Source: Modestobacter caceresii | GTDB taxonomy: Bacteria > Actinomycetota > Actinomycetes > Mycobacteriales > Geodermatophilaceae | NCBI RefSeq assembly: GCF_000761485.1 | Contig: NZ_JPMX01000004.1 | Coordinates: 1-32,168, forward strand | Reading direction: 5' to 3' | DNA length: 32,168 bases | In this document: piece after piece, positions 31,520-32,168 of the stretch | Layout: the number at the start of each line of letters is the position of its first letter | How positions within the stretch are numbered: the stretch's first letter is position 1 | Position numbers and translations under genes: made by a program | The notes under the pieces: model-generated | What the model saw: only the letters and a program-made list of their open reading frames with translations | What the model was told of the DNA's origin: nothing | The model's database searches: none

Positions 31520-32168
31520 GGCTCGGGAGGCGCGGCGAGCTGTCCCTGACCGACCGGCTGGCCGCCCTGCGCGAGGCGGTGGAGGTCGCCGAGGGGCGGC
31601 TGGAGGTGCCGGAGGTCGCCAGTGCCCGTGCCCTGCTGGCCAAGGCCGGTGCACGCGAGGCGCTCGGCGACGCCACCGTGGTCGCGCTGGCCGGGGCCAC
31701 TGGGAGCGGGAAGTCCACGCTGTTCAACGCGCTCAGCGGCAGCGAGGTGAGCACCCCCGGGGTGCGCCGGCCGACCACCGGCGTCGCGCACGCCAGCGTG
31801 TGGGGGGAGCACGGGTCCGACCGGCTGCTGGACTGGCTGCAGGTGCCCAGGCGGCACCGGGTGGAGTCGGGTGACCCGGCCCTGGACGGGCTGGTGCTGC
31901 TCGACCTGCCCGACCACGACAGCGTCCGGCTGGAGAACCGGCTGGAGGTCGACCGGCTGGTGGAGCTGGTGGACGTGCTGGTGTGGGTGCTCGACCCGCA
32001 GAAGTACGCCGACGCCGCGGTGCACTCGCAGTACCTGGCGCCGCTGGCCGGGCACTCGGGGGTGCTGGTCGTCGTCCTCAACCAGGTCGACCGGCTGGAC
32101 GAGCCGGCCGCCCGCGCCTGCCTGGCCGACCTGCGCGGGCTGCTGGACCGGGAGGGCCTCGCGGCGAC
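31516..32168 (+). CDS. Dynamin-like / YfjP-type GTPase, second of a pair (partial, runs off right edge)
   Basis: The first 217 codons are present, from a GTG overlapping the previous stop. The G domain is complete in its visible motifs: G1 GATGSGKST (about 60-68), the PGVRRPTTGVAHASVW switch, G3 DLPDHDS and G4 NQVDRLD. The first 50 residues are helical (SLTDRLAALREAVEVAEGRL). It resembles the upstream protein in layout (GKST, TPGV-RPTT, D-PD-DS), so the two are ancient paralogues likely to act as a heteromeric pair. The C-terminal membrane part is outside the window. Confidence 0.88.
   Translation, partial: MRLGRRGELSLTDRLAALREAVEVAEGRLEVPEVASARALLAKAGAREALGDATVVALAGATGSGKSTLFNALSGSEVSTPGVRRPTTGVAHASVWGEHGSDRLLDWLQVPRRHRVESGDPALDGLVLLDLPDHDSVRLENRLEVDRLVELVDVLVWVLDPQKYADAAVHSQYLAPLAGHSGVLVVVLNQVDRLDEPAARACLADLRGLLDREGLAA

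Noticed and set aside
1-32168. tRNA or rRNA genes, insertion sequences, prophage or attachment sites
   Set aside because: None seen on reading both strands; no transposase or integrase motifs and no tRNA-like cloverleaf noticed. A tRNA scan would be needed for certainty.

Overview
The window is very GC-rich DNA with tightly packed genes on both strands, many 4-base ATGA/GTGA stop-start overlaps and several probable leaderless promoters (a TANNNT-like -10 ending 6-8 bases before the start codon). Together with a CobO/CobB/CobQ/CobL/CobM/CobK/CbiD gene set, an ANTAR regulator, a PPOX protein and a dynamin-like GTPase pair, this points to a high-GC actinobacterium. A Geodermatophilaceae-type soil organism (Blastococcus, Modestobacter or Geodermatophilus) is my guess, not proven here. 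No rRNA, tRNA, CRISPR array, transposase, integrase or phage gene is visible.

Left part (1-7200, minus strand): one long cobalamin operon starting at a cobalamin riboswitch near 7103-7195. In transcription order it holds a fused ChlI/ChlD-type chelatase subunit, cobO, cobB, the cobalt ECF transporter cbiM-cbiN-cbiQ-cbiO, and the start of a CobE/CbiG-C gene that runs off the left edge. This couples cobalt import, cobalt insertion, side-chain amidation and adenosylation under B12 feedback. The operon carries three copies of an AT-rich palindrome, two between cobO and cobB and one inside the chelatase coding sequence. It also carries an in-frame 21-base tandem repeat in cbiN.

Middle part (7250-18900): a plus-strand set with two paralogous small membrane proteins and a winged-helix regulator, all overlapping by 4 bases; then an AbrB-family permease, an AI-2E family transporter and a small conserved-looking protein. 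After these come a PemK-like protein, a tiny basic protein, a VOC protein, a PPOX flavoprotein, a divergent thioesterase, cobQ, a PlsC-type acyltransferase, a PAS-ANTAR regulator and a MocR-type regulator.

Right part (18788-32168): cobD on the minus strand diverges from def-cobL-cobM, then cbiD on the minus strand and cobK on the plus strand. The scattered cob genes complete much of the corrin-ring and late steps, mixing CobL/CobM/CobK names from the aerobic route with CbiD from the anaerobic route. Then follow a secreted GH43 enzyme with a C-terminal ricin-like region and a strong terminator, an unrecognised protein, a padR-ABC-FtsX operon, and a pair of overlapping dynamin-like GTPases, the second cut by the right edge.
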